Shown here: in pieces, positions 52,315-63,951 of the stretch
How positions within the stretch are numbered: the stretch's first letter is position 1
How the letters are laid out: every line of letters begins with the position of its first letter
DNA from: Hippophae tibetana
Lineage: Eukaryota; Streptophyta; Magnoliopsida; Rosales; Elaeagnaceae
Direction: 5' to 3'
DNA length: 64,000 bases
Assembly (NCBI GenBank): GCA_037013495.1
Contig: JAZDXN010000026.1
Coordinates: forward strand, 3,038,001-3,102,000
Notes under the pieces: model-generated
Told to the model about the DNA's origin: nothing
What the model saw: the letters and a program-made list of their open reading frames with translations, nothing else
The model's database searches: none
Program-made: the position numbers and the translations under genes

Positions 52315-55224
52315 AAAATCGTTTTTGTACCAAAATTACATCGTTTACATCACTTACCGAGTGTTTAAAGTTTTTCACGCACCATTTTCATTTTTCTTTC
52401 TTCTGGTTTAATTCAATAGAGCTATACAAGAGATATTGGTGCCGACCTAGGGTTGTTTATTTATATTTCCAATAAGTCTCTATTATTCAATAAAAAATAA
52501 GAGAAGAGAAAAAGAAAGAGGATGACGTTCACATTTTCATAAACAACTAAATATTTGGTAAATATGAGTTACAACTTTCAACGGAGATAACTTTTGACTC
52601 TGGTATCGAAACCACTATTAATATATATCAAATCGAAGCTCGTATTAAATTACACAATATTTTTTGGTCCCGTCGAAGAAAATCGTTTTTGTAGCCTAAT
52701 TAATTCGTTTACATCACTTAATGGGTGTTTAAAGTTTGTGACGCACCATTTTCATTTTTCTTACTTCTGGTTTAATTCAATAGAGCTATATAGGAGATAT
52801 TGGTGCCGACCTAGGGTTTTTTCTTTATATTTTCAATCAGTCTCTATTCTTCACAAAAAATAAGAGAAGAGAAAAAGAAAAAGGATGTCGTTCACATTTT
52901 CAGAAACAACAAAACATTTGGTAAATATGAGTTACAGCTTTCAACGGAGATAACTTTTGACTCGGGTATCAAAACCACTATTATAATATATCAAACCGAT
53001 GCTCGTATCAATTTACACAATATTTTTTGGTCCCGGCAAAGAAAATCGTTTTTGTACCAAAATTACATCGTTTACATCACTTATCGAGTGTTTAAAGTTT
53101 TTCACGCACCATTTTCATTTTTCTTACTTCTGGTTTAATTCAATAGAGCTATACAAGAGATATTTTTTCCGACCTAGGGTTGTTTATTTATATATCCAAT
53201 AAGTCTCTATTATTCAATAAAAAATAAGAGAAGAGAAAAAGAAAGAGGATGACGTTCACATTTTCAGAAACAACTAAATATTTGGTAAATATGAGTTACA
53301 ACTTTCAACGGAGATAACTTTTCACTCTGGTATCGAACCCACTATTAATATATATCAAATCGAAGCTCGTATTAAATTACACAATATTTTTTGGTCCCGT
53401 CGAAGAAAATCGTTTTTGTAGCCTAATTAATTCGTTTACATCACTTAATGGGTGTTTAAAGTTTGTGACGCACCATTTTCATTTTTCTTACTTCTGGTTT
53501 AATTCAATAGAGCTATATAGGAGATATTGGTGCCGACCTAGGGTTTTTTCTTTATATTTTCAATCAGTCTCTATTCTTCACAAAAAATAAGAGAAGAGAA
53601 AAAGAAAAAGGATGTCGTTCACATTTTCAGAAACAACAAAACATTTGGTAAATATGAGTTACAGCTTTCAACGGAGATAACTTTTGACTCGGGTATCAAA
53701 ACCACTATTATAATATATCAAACCGATGCTCGTATCAATTTACACAATATTTTTTGGTCCCGGCAAAGAAAATCGTTTTTGTACCAAAATTACATCGTTT
53801 ACATCACTTACCGAGTGTTTAAAGTTTTTCACGCACCATTTTCATTTTTCTTTCTTCTGGTTTAATTCAATAGAGCTATACAAGAGATATTTTTGCCGAC
53901 CTAGGGTTGTTTATTTATATATCCAATAAGTCTCTATTATTCAATAAAAAATAAGAGAAGAGAAAAAGAAAGAGGATGACGTTCACATTTTCAGAAACAA
54001 CTAAATATTTGGTAAATATGAGTTACAACTTTCAACGGAGATAACTTTTGACTCTGGTATCGAACCCACTATTAATATATATCAAATCGAAGCTCGTATT
54101 AAATTACACAATATTTTTTGGTCCCGTCGAAGAAAATCGTTTTTGTAGCCTAATTAATTCGTTTACATCACTTAATGGGTGTTTAAAGTTTGTGACGCAC
54201 CATTTTCATTTTTCTTACTTCTGGTTTAATTCAATAGAGCTATATAGGAGATATTGGTGCCGACCTAGGGTTTTTTCTTTATATTTTCAATCAGTCTCTA
54301 TTCTTCACAAAAAATAAGAGAAGAGAAAAAGAAAAAGGATGTCATTCACATTTTCAGAAACAACAAAACATTTGGTAAATATGAGTTACAGCTTTCAACG
54401 GAGATAACTTTTGACTCGGGTATCAAAACCACTATTATAATATATCAAACCGATGCTCGTATCAATTTACACAATATTTTTTGGTCCCGGCAAAGAAAAT
54501 CGTTTTTGTACCAAAATTACATCGTTTACATCACTTATCGAGTGTTTAAAGTTTTTCACGCACCATTTTCATTTTTCTTACTTCTGGTTTAATTCAATAG
54601 AGCTATACAAGAGATATTTTTTCCGACCTAGGGTTGTTTATTTATATATCCAATAAGTCTCTATTATTCAATAAAAAATAAGAGAAGAGAAAAAGAAAGA
54701 GGATGACGTTCACATTTTCAGAAACAACTAAATATTTGGTAAATATGAGTTACAACTTTCAACGGAGATAACTTTTGACTCTGGTATCGAAACCACTATT
54801 AATATATATCAAATCGAAGCTCGTATTAAATTACACAATATTTTTTGGTCCCGCCGAAGAAAATCGTTTTTGTAGCCAAATTAATTCGTTTACATCACTT
54901 AATGGGTGTTTAAAGTTTGTGATGCACCATTTTAATTTTTCTTACTTCTGGTTTAATTCAATAGAGCTATATAGGAGATATTGGTGCCGACCTAGGTTTG
55001 TTTCTTTATATTTTCAATCAGTCTCTATTCTTCACAAAAAATAAGAGAAGAGAAAAAGAAAGAGGATGTCGTTCACATTTTTAAAAAAACCACAAAACAT
55101 TTGGTAAATATGAGTTACAACTTTCAAAGGAGATAACTTTGGACTCGGGTATCAAAACCACTATTATAATATATCAAACCGATGCTCGTATGAAATTACA
55201 CAATATTTTTTGATCCCGGCATAG
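52315..55224 (+). repeat. B-A dimer block, four dimers (727 bp) with a 1454-bp super-period
   Basis: Monomers start at 52315, 52679, 53042, 53406, 53769, 54133, 54496 and 54860. A monomers carry CCCGTCGAAG and GTAGCCTAATT; B monomers follow ATCAATTTACAC and have TATATATCCAATAAG. The B monomers at 53042 and 54496 share TTATCGAG and GATATTTTTTCCG. The one between them (53769) has TTACCGAG and GATATTTTTGCCG. Sequence therefore repeats every two dimers. The last A lacks the CCCGTCG mark. Confidence 0.82.
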
Positions 55225-56314
55225 AAAATCGTTTTTGTAACCAAATTACATAGTTTACATCACTTAATGGCTATTTAAAGTTTGTCATGCACCATTTTCA
55301 ATTTACTTAGTCCTAGTTTAATTCAACAGAGCTATATAGGAGATATTGGTGCCGACCTAGGGTTGTTTCTTTATATTTTCAATCAGTCTCTATTATTCAC
55401 AAAAAATAAGAGAAGAGAAAAAGAAAGAGTATGGCATTCACATTTTCAAAAACAACAAAACATTTGGTAAATATGAGTTACAGCTTTCAACAAAGATAAC
55501 TTTTGACTCGGGTATCGAAACCACTATTAATATATATCAAATCGAAGCTCGTATGAAATTACATAATATTTTTTGGTCCCGGCAAAGAAAATCGTTTTTG
55601 TACCAAAATTACATCGTTTACATCACTTACCGAGTGTTTAAAGTTTTTCACGCACCATTTTCATTTTTCTTACTTCCGGTTTAATTCAATAGAGATATAC
55701 AAGAGATATTGGTGCTGACCTAGGGTTGTTTATTTATATTTCCAATAAGTCTCTATTATTCAATAAAAAATAAGAGAAGAGAAAAAGAAAGAGGATGACG
55801 TTCAAATTTTCATAAACAACTAAATATTTGTTAAATATGAGTTACAACTTTCAACGGAGATAACTTTTGACTCTGGTATCGAAACCACTATTAATATATA
55901 TCAAATCTAAGCTCGTATTAAATTACACAATATTTTTTGGTCCCGCCGAAGAAAATCCTTTTTGTAGCCAAATTAATTCGTTTACATCACTTAATGGGTG
56001 TTTAAAGTTTGTGACGCACCATTTTCATTTTTCTTACTTCTGGTTTAATTCAATAGAGCTATATAGGAGATATTGGTGCCGACCTAGGGTTTTTTCTTTA
56101 TATTTTCAATCAGTCTCTATTCTTCACAAAAAATAAGAGAAGAGAAAAAGAAAGAGGATGTCGTTCACATTTTCAGAAACAACAAAACATTTGGTAAATA
56201 TGAGTTACAGCTTTCAACGGAGATAACTTTTGACTCGGGTATCAAAACCACTATTATAATATATCAAACCGATGCTCGTATCAAATTACACAATATTTTT
56301 TGGTCCCGGCAAAG
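55225..56314 (+). repeat. C-B-A trimer linking the dimer block to the second hexamer type
   Basis: Monomers start at 55225 (C), 55588 (B) and 55952 (A). The B has CTTCCGG with AGAGATATAC and GGTGCTGACC, and the A has AAATCCTTTTTG. The same combination is seen near 30.9-31.5 kb and 36.3-37.0 kb. Confidence 0.75.
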
Positions 56315-59300
56315 AAAATCGTTTTTGTACCAAAATTACATCGTTTACATCACTTACCGAGTGTTTAAAGTTTTTCACGCACCATTTTCATTTTTCTTAC
56401 TTCTGGTTTAATTCAATAGAGCTATACAAGAGATATTGCTGCCGACCTAGGGTTGTTTATTTATATTTCCAATAAGTCTCTATTATTCAATAAAAAAATA
56501 AGAGAAGAGAAAAAGAAAGAGTATGGCATTCACATTTTCAAAAACAACAAAACATTTGGTAAATATGAGTTACAGCTTTCAACGAAGATAACTTTTGACT
56601 CGGGTATCGAAACCACTATTAATATATATCAAATCGAAGCTCGTATTAAATTACACAATATTTTTTGGTACCGCCGAAGAAAATCGTTTTTGTAGCCAAA
56701 TTAATTCGTTTACATCACTTAATGGGTGTTTACAGTTTGTGACGCACCATTTTAATTTTTCTTACTTCTGGTTTAATTCAATAGAGCTATATAGGAGATA
56801 TTGGTGCCGACCTAGGGTTGTTTCTTTATATTTTCAATCAGTCTCTATTCTTCACAAAAAATAAGAGAAGAGAAAAAGAAAGAGGATGTCGTTCACATTT
56901 TCAGAAACAACAAAACATTTGGTAAATATGAGTTACAGCTTTCAACGGAGATAACTTTTGACTCGGGTATCGAAACCACTATTAATATATATCAAATCGA
57001 AGCTCGTATTAAATTACACAATATTTTTTGGTCCCGCCGAAGAAAATCTTTTTTGTAGCCAAATTAATTCGTTTACATCACTTAATGGGTGTTTAAAGTT
57101 TGTGACGCAGCATTTTCATTTTTCTTACTTCTGGTTTAATTCAATAGAGCTATATAGGAGATATTGGTGCCGACCTAGGGTTTTTTCTTTATATTTTCAA
57201 TCAGTCTCTATTCTTCACAAAAAATAAGAGAAGAGAAAAAGAAAAAGGATGTCGTTCACATTTTCAGAAACAACAAAACATTTGGTAAATATGAGTTACA
57301 GCTTTCAACGAAGATAACTTTTGACTCGGGTATCAAAACCACTATTATAATATATCAAACCGATGCTCGTATCAAATTACACAATATTTTTTGGTCCCGG
57401 CAAAGAAAATCGTTTTTGTACCAAAATTACATCGTTTACATCACTTACCGAGTGTTTAAAGTTTTTCACGCACCATTTTCATTTTTCTTACTTCTGGTTT
57501 AATTCAATAGAGCTATACAAGAGATATTGCTGCCGACCTAGGGTTGTTTATTTATATTTCCAATAAGTCTCTATTATTCAATAAAAAAATAAGAGAAGAG
57601 AAAAAGAAAGAGTATGGCATTCACATTTTCAAAAACAACAAAACATTTGGTAAATATGAGTTACAGCTTTCAACGGAGATAACTTTTGACTCGGGTATCA
57701 AAACCACTATTATAATATATCAAACCGATGCTCGTATGAAATTACACAATATTTTTTGGTCCCGGCAATGAAAATCGTTTTTGTACCAAAATTACATCGT
57801 TTACATCACTTACCGAGTGTTTAAAGTTTTTCAAGCACCATTTTCATTTTTCTTACTTCCGGTTTAATTCAATAGAGATATACAAGAGATATTGGTGCCG
57901 ACCTAGGGTTGTTTATTTATATTTCCAATAAGTCTCTATTATTCAATAAAAAATAAGAGAAGAGAAAAAGAAAGAGGATGACGTTCACATTTTCATAAAC
58001 AACTAAATATTTGGTAAATATGAGTTACAACTTTCAACGGAGATAACTTTTGACTCTGGTATCGAAACCACTATTAATATATATCAAATCTAAGCTCGTA
58101 TTAAATTACACAATATTTTTTGGTCCCGCCGAAGAAAATCCTTTTTGTAGCCAAATTAATTCGTTTACATCACTTAATGGGTGTTTAAAGTTTGTGACGC
58201 ACCATTTTCTTTTTTCTTACTTCTGGTTTAATTCAATAGAGCTATATAGGAGATATTGGTGCCGACCTAGGGTTGTTTCTTTATATTTTCAATCAGTCTC
58301 TATTCTTCACAAAAAATAAGAGAAGAGAAAAAGAAAGAGGATGTCGTTCACATTTTCAAAAACAACAAAACATTTGGTAAATATGAGTTACAGTTTCAAC
58401 AAAGATAACTTTTGACTCGGGTATCGAAACCACTATTAATATATATCAAATCGAAGCTCGTATGAAATTACATAATATTTTTTGGTCCCGGCAAAGAAAA
58501 TCGTTTTTGTACCAAAATTACATCGTTTACATCACTTCTCGAGTGTTTAAAGTTTTTCACGCACCATTTTCATTTTTCTTACTTCTGGTTTAATTCAATA
58601 GAGCTATACAAGAGATATTGCTGCCGACCTAGGGTTGTTTATTTATATTTCCAATAAGTCTCTATTATTCAATAAAAAAATAAGAGAAGAGAAAAAGAAA
58701 GAGTATGGCATTCACATTTTCAAAAACAACAAAACATTTGGTAAATATGAGTTACAGCTTTCAACGGAGATAACTTTTGACTCGGGTATCGAAACCACTA
58801 TTAATATATATCAAATCGAAGCTCGTATTAAATTACACAATATTTTTTGGTACCGCCGAAGAAAATCGTTTTTGTAGCCAAATTAATTCGTTTACATCAC
58901 TTAATGGGTGTTTACAGTTTGTGACGCACCATTTTAATTTTTCTTACTTCTGGTTTAATTCAATAGAGCTATATAGGAGATATTGGTGCCGACCTAGGGT
59001 TGTTTCTTTATATTTTCAATCAGTCTCTATTCTTCACAAAAAATAAGAGAAGAGAAAAAGAAAGAGGATGTCGTTCACATTTTCAGAAACAACAAAACAT
59101 TTGGTAAATATGAGTTACAGCTTTCAACGGAGATAACTTTTGACTCGGGTATCGAAACCACTATTAATATATATCAAATCGAAGCTCGTATTAAATTACA
59201 CAATATTTTTTGGTCCCGCCGAAGAAAATCTTTTTTGTAGCCAAATTAATTCGTTTACATCACTTAATGGGTGTTTAAAGTTTGTGACGCAGCATTTTCA

Positions 59301-60679
59301 TTTTTCTTACTTCTGATTTAATTCAATAGAGCTATATAGGAGATATTGGTGCCGACCTAGGGTTTTTTCTTTATATTTTCAATCAGTCTCTATTCTTCAC
59401 AAAAAATAAGAGAAGAGAAAAAGAAAAAGGATGTCGTTCACATTTTCAGAAACAACAAAACATTTGGTAAATATGAGTTATAGCTTTCAACGGAGATAAC
59501 TTTTGACTCGGGTATCAAAACCACTATTATAATATATCAAACCGATGCTCGTATGAAATTACACAATATTTTTTGGTCCCGGCAAAGAAAATCGTTTTTG
59601 TACCAAAATTACATCGTTTACATCACTTACCGAGTGTTTAAAGTTTTTCACGCACCATTTTCATTTTTCTTACTTCTGGTTTAATTCAATAGAGCTATAC
59701 AAGAGATATTGCTGCCGACCTAGGGTTGTTTATTTATATTTCCAATAAGTCTCTATTATTCAATAAAAAAATAAGAGAAGAGAAAAAGAAAGAGTATGGC
59801 ATTCACATTTTCAAAAACAACAAAACATTTGGTAAATATGAGTTACAGCTTTCAACGGAGATAAATTTTGACTCGGGTATCAAAACCACTATTATAATAT
59901 ATCAAACCGATGCTCGTATGAAATTACACAATATTTTTTGGTCCCGGCAATGAAAATCGTTTTTGTACCAAAATTACATCGTTTACATCACTTACCGAGT
60001 GTTTAAAGTTTTTCAAGCACCATTTTCATTTTTCTTACTTCCGGTTTAATTCAATAGAGATATACAAGAGATATTGGTGCCGACCTAGGGTTGTTTATTT
60101 ATATTTCCAATAAGTCTCTATTATTCAATAAAAAATAAGAGAAGAGAAAAAGAAAGAGGATGACGTTCACATTTTCATAAACAACTAAATATTTGGTAAA
60201 TATGAGTTACAACTTTCAACGGAGATAACTTTTGACTCTGGTATCGAAACCACTATTAATATATATCAAATCTAAGCTCGTATTAAATTACACAATATTT
60301 TTTGGTCCCGCCGAAGAAAATCCTTTTTGTAGCCAAATTAATTCGTTTACATCACTTAATGGGTGTTTAAAGTTTGTGACGCACCATTTTCTTTTTTCTT
60401 ACTTCTGGTTTAATTCAATAGAGCTATATAGGAGATATTGGTGCCGACCTAGGGTTTTTTCTTTATATTTTCAATCAGTCTCTATTCTTCACAAAAAATA
60501 AGAGAAGAGAAAAAGAAAGAGGATGTCGTTCACATTTTCAGAAACAACAAAACATTTGGTAAATATGAGTTACAGCTTTCAACGGAGATAACTTTTGACT
60601 CGGGTATCAAAACCACTATTATAATATATCAAACCGATGCTCGTATCAAATTACACAATATTTTTTGGTCCCGGCAAAG
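56315..60679 (+). repeat. Second hexamer type: B-A-A-B-B-A, two copies (period ~2182 bp)
   Basis: Copy 1 starts at 56315, 56680, 57043, 57406, 57771 and 58135. Copy 2 starts at 58497, 58862, 59225, 59588, 59953 and 60317. Equivalent monomers are 2182 bp apart. Shared private features are GGTACCGCCG before the first A, GACGCAGCATTTTC in the second A, GGCAATG before the second B, and TTTTCAAGCACC within it. The total length nearly equals that of the 38-50 kb hexamer, but there is no class C monomer and two B monomers are adjacent. The copies differ at their ends, so the exact repeat is slightly shorter than the unit. Confidence 0.82.
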
Positions 60680-61044
60680 AAAATCGTTTTTGTACCAAAA
60701 TTACATCGTTTACATCACTTACCGAGTGTTTAAAGTTTTTCACGCACCATTTTCATTTTTCTTACTTCTGGTTTAATTCAATAGAGCTATACAAGAGATA
60801 TTGCTGCCGACCTAGGGTTGTTTATTTATATTTCCAATAAGTCTCTATTATTCAATAAAAAAATAAGGGAAGAGAAAAAGAAAGAGTATGGCATTCACAT
60901 TTTCAAAAACAACAAAACATTTGGTAAATATGAGTTACAGCTTTCAACAAAGATAACTTTTGACTCGGGTATCGAAACCACTATTAATATATATCAAATC
61001 GAAGCTCGTATGAAATTACATAATATTTTTTGGTCCCGGCAAAG
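60680..61044 (+). repeat. Class B monomer between the second hexamer and the final 5-mer
   Basis: It is a class B monomer with GATATTGCTGCC and the long A-run. It is followed by another B (61045), so B-B adjacency occurs here too. Its tail has CTTTCAACAAAG and TTACATAATA, which usually precede a B after a C. Confidence 0.8.
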
Positions 61045-62861
61045 AAAATCGTTTTTGTACCCAAATTACATCGTTTACATCACTTCTCGAGTGTTTAAAG
61101 TTTTTCACGCACCATTTTCATTTTTCTTACTTCTGGTTTAATTCAATAGAGCTATACAAGAGATATTGGTGCCGACCTAGGGTTGTTTATTTATATTTCC
61201 AATAAGTCTCTATTATTCAATAAAAAATAAGAGAAGAGAAAAAGAATGAGTATGGCATTCACATTTTCAAAAACAACAAAACATTTGGTAAATATGAGTT
61301 ACAGCTTTCAAGGGAGTTAACTTTTGACTCGGGTATCGAAACCACTATTAATATATATCAAATCGAAGCTCGTATGAAATTACATAATATTTTTTGGTCC
61401 TGGCAAAGAAAATCGTTTTTGTACCAAAATTACATCGTTTACATCATTTACCGAGTGTTTAAAGTTTGTGACGCACCATTTTCATTTTTCTTACTTCTGG
61501 TTTAATTCAATAGAGCTATACAAGAGATATTGGTGCCGACCTAGGGTTTTTTCTTTATATTTTCAATCAGTCTCTATTCTTCACAAAAAATAAGAGAAGA
61601 GAAAAAGAAAGAGGATGTCGTTCACATTTTCAGAAACAACAAAACATTTGGTAAATATGAGTTACAGCTTTCAACGGAGATAACTTTTGACTCGGGTATC
61701 AAAACCACTATTATAATATATCAAACCGATGCTCGTATGAAATTACACAATATTTTTTGGTCCCGGCAAAGAAAATCGTTTTTGTACCAAAATTACATTG
61801 TTTACATCACTTACCGAGTGTTTAAAGTTTTTCACGCACCATTTTCATTTTTCTTACTTCTGGTTTAATTCAATAGAGCTATACAAGAGATATTGCTGCC
61901 GACCTAGGGTTGTTTATTTATATTTCCAATAAGTCTCTATTATTCAATAAAAAAATAAGAGAAGAGAAAAAGAAAGAGTATGGCATTCACATTTTCAAAA
62001 ACAACAAAACATTTGGTAAATATGAGTTACAGCTTTCAACGGAGATAACTTTTGACTCGGGTATCGAAACCACTATTAATATATATCAAATCGAAGCTCG
62101 TATTAAATTACACAATATTTTTTGGTCCCGCCGAAGAAAATCGTTTTTGTAGCCAAATTAATTCATTTACATCACTTAATGGGTGTTTAAAGTTTGTGAC
62201 GCACCATTTTAATTTTTCTTAACTCTGGTTTAATTCAATAGAGCTATATAGGAGATATTGGTGCCGACCGGGGGTTGTTTCTTTATATTTTCAATCAGTC
62301 TCTATTCTTCACAAAAAATAAGAGAAGAGAAAAAGAAAGAGGTTGTCGTTCACATTTTCAGAAACAACAAAACATTTGGTAAATATGAGTTACAGCTTTC
62401 AACGGAGATAACTTTTTACTCGGGTATCAAAACCACTATTATAATATATCAAACCGATGCTCGTATGAAATTACACAATATTTTTTGGTCCCGGCATAGA
62501 AAATCGTTTTTGTAACCAAATTACATAGTTTACATCACTTAATGGCTATTTAAAGTTTGTCATGCACCATTTTCATTTTACTTAGTCCTAGTTTAATTCA
62601 ACAGGGCTATATAGGAGATATTGGTGCCGACCGAGGGTTGTTTCTTTATATTTTCAATCAGTCTCTATTCTTCACAAAAAATAAGAGAAGAGAAAAAGAA
62701 AGAGTATGGCATTCACATTTTCAAAAACAACAAAACATTTGGTAAATATGAGTTACAGTTTCAACAAAGATAACTTTTGACTCGGGTATCGAAACCACTA
62801 TTAATATATATCAAATCGAAGCTCGTATGAAATTACATAATATTTTTTGGTCCCGGCAAAG
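61045..62861 (+). repeat. 5-mer B-(B/A)-B-A-C, copy 1 of the right-edge duplication (~1817 bp)
   Basis: Monomers start at 61045, 61409 (mosaic), 61772, 62137 and 62500. The order and private variants recur from 62862: CTTCTCGAGTG (61084/62900), TTTCAAGGGAG (about 61307/63123), GGTCCTGGCAAAG, ACATCATTTACCGAG (about 61441/63258) and TTACATTGTTTAC (61793/63610). Confidence 0.82.
61409..61771 (+). repeat. Mosaic B/A monomer
   Basis: The sequence alternates class marks: B at the start (GTACCAAAATTACATCG, TTTACCGAGTG), A at AAAGTTTGTGACGC (about 61458), B at CTATACAAGAG (about 61516), then A to the end (TTTTTTCTTTATATTTTC, CAATCAGTC, TATTCTTCAC). More than one switch within 150 bp suggests short conversion tracts rather than a single crossover. 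It recurs at 63226, so it arose before the 5-mer duplication. Confidence 0.82.
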
Positions 62862-63225
62862 AAAATCGTTTTTGTACCAAAATTACATCGTTTACATCAC
62901 TTCTCGAGTGTTTAAAGTTTTTCACGCACCATTTTCATTTTTCTTACTTCTGGTTTAATTCAATAGAGCTATACAAGAGATATTGGTGCCGACCTAGGGT
63001 TGTTTATTTATATTTCCAATAAGTCTCTATTATTCAATAAAAAATAAGAGAAGAGAAAAAGAAAGAGTATGGCATTCACATTTTCAAAAACAACAAAACA
63101 TTTGGTAAATATGAGTTACAGCTTTCAAGGGAGATAACTTTTGACTCGGGTATCGAAACCACTATTAATATATATCAAATCGAAGCTCGTATGAAATTAC
63201 ATAATATTTTTTGGTCCTGGCAAAG

Positions 63226-63588
63226 AAAATCGTTTTTGTACCAAAATTACATCGTTTACATCATTTACCGAGTGTTTAAAGTTTGTGACGCACCATTTTC
63301 ATTTTTCTTACTTCTGGTTTAATTCAATAGAGCTATACAAGAGATATTGGTGCCGACCTAGGGTTTTTTCTTTATATTTTCAATCAGTCTCTATTCTTCA
63401 CAAAAAATAAGAGAAGAGAAAAAGAAAGAGGATGTCGTTCACATTTTCAGAAACAACAAAACATTTGGTAAATATGAGTTACAGCTTTCAACGGAGATAA
63501 CTTTTGACTCGGGTATCAAAACCACTATTATAATATATCAAACCGATGCTCGTATGAAATTACACAATATTTTTTGGTCCCGGCAAAG
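63226..63588 (+). repeat. Second copy of the mosaic B/A monomer
   Basis: It has the same pattern of class marks as the monomer at 61409, including ACATCATTTACCGAG and AAAGTTTGTGACGC, about 1817 bp away. It is a duplicate, not an independent conversion. Confidence 0.8.
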
Positions 63589-63951
63589 AAAATCGTTTTT
63601 GTACCAAAATTACATTGTTTACATCACTTACCGAGTGTTTAAAGTTTTTCACGCACCATTTTCATTTTTCTTACTTCTGGTTTAATTCAATAGAGCTATA
63701 CAAGAGATATTGGTGCCGACCTAGGGTTTTTTCTTTATATTTTCAATCAGTCTCTATTCTTCACAAAAAATAAGAGAAGAGAAAAAGAAAGAGTATGGCA
63801 TTCACATTTTCAAAAACAACAAAACATTTTGTAAATATGAGTTACAGCTTTCAACGGAGATAACTTTTGACTCGGGTATCGAAACCACTATTAATATATA
63901 TCAAATCGAAGCTCGTATTAAATTACACAATATTTTTTGGTCCCGCCGAAG
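63589..63951 (+). repeat. B-to-A recombinant monomer
   Basis: It is class B through TTACCGAGTG, AAAGTTTTTCACGC and CTATACAAGAG, then class A from TTTTTTCTTTATATTTTC at about 63726 onward. The switch falls in the conserved GGTGCCGACCTAGGG at about 63712-63726. It has one simple junction, unlike the two mosaics before it. Confidence 0.82.
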
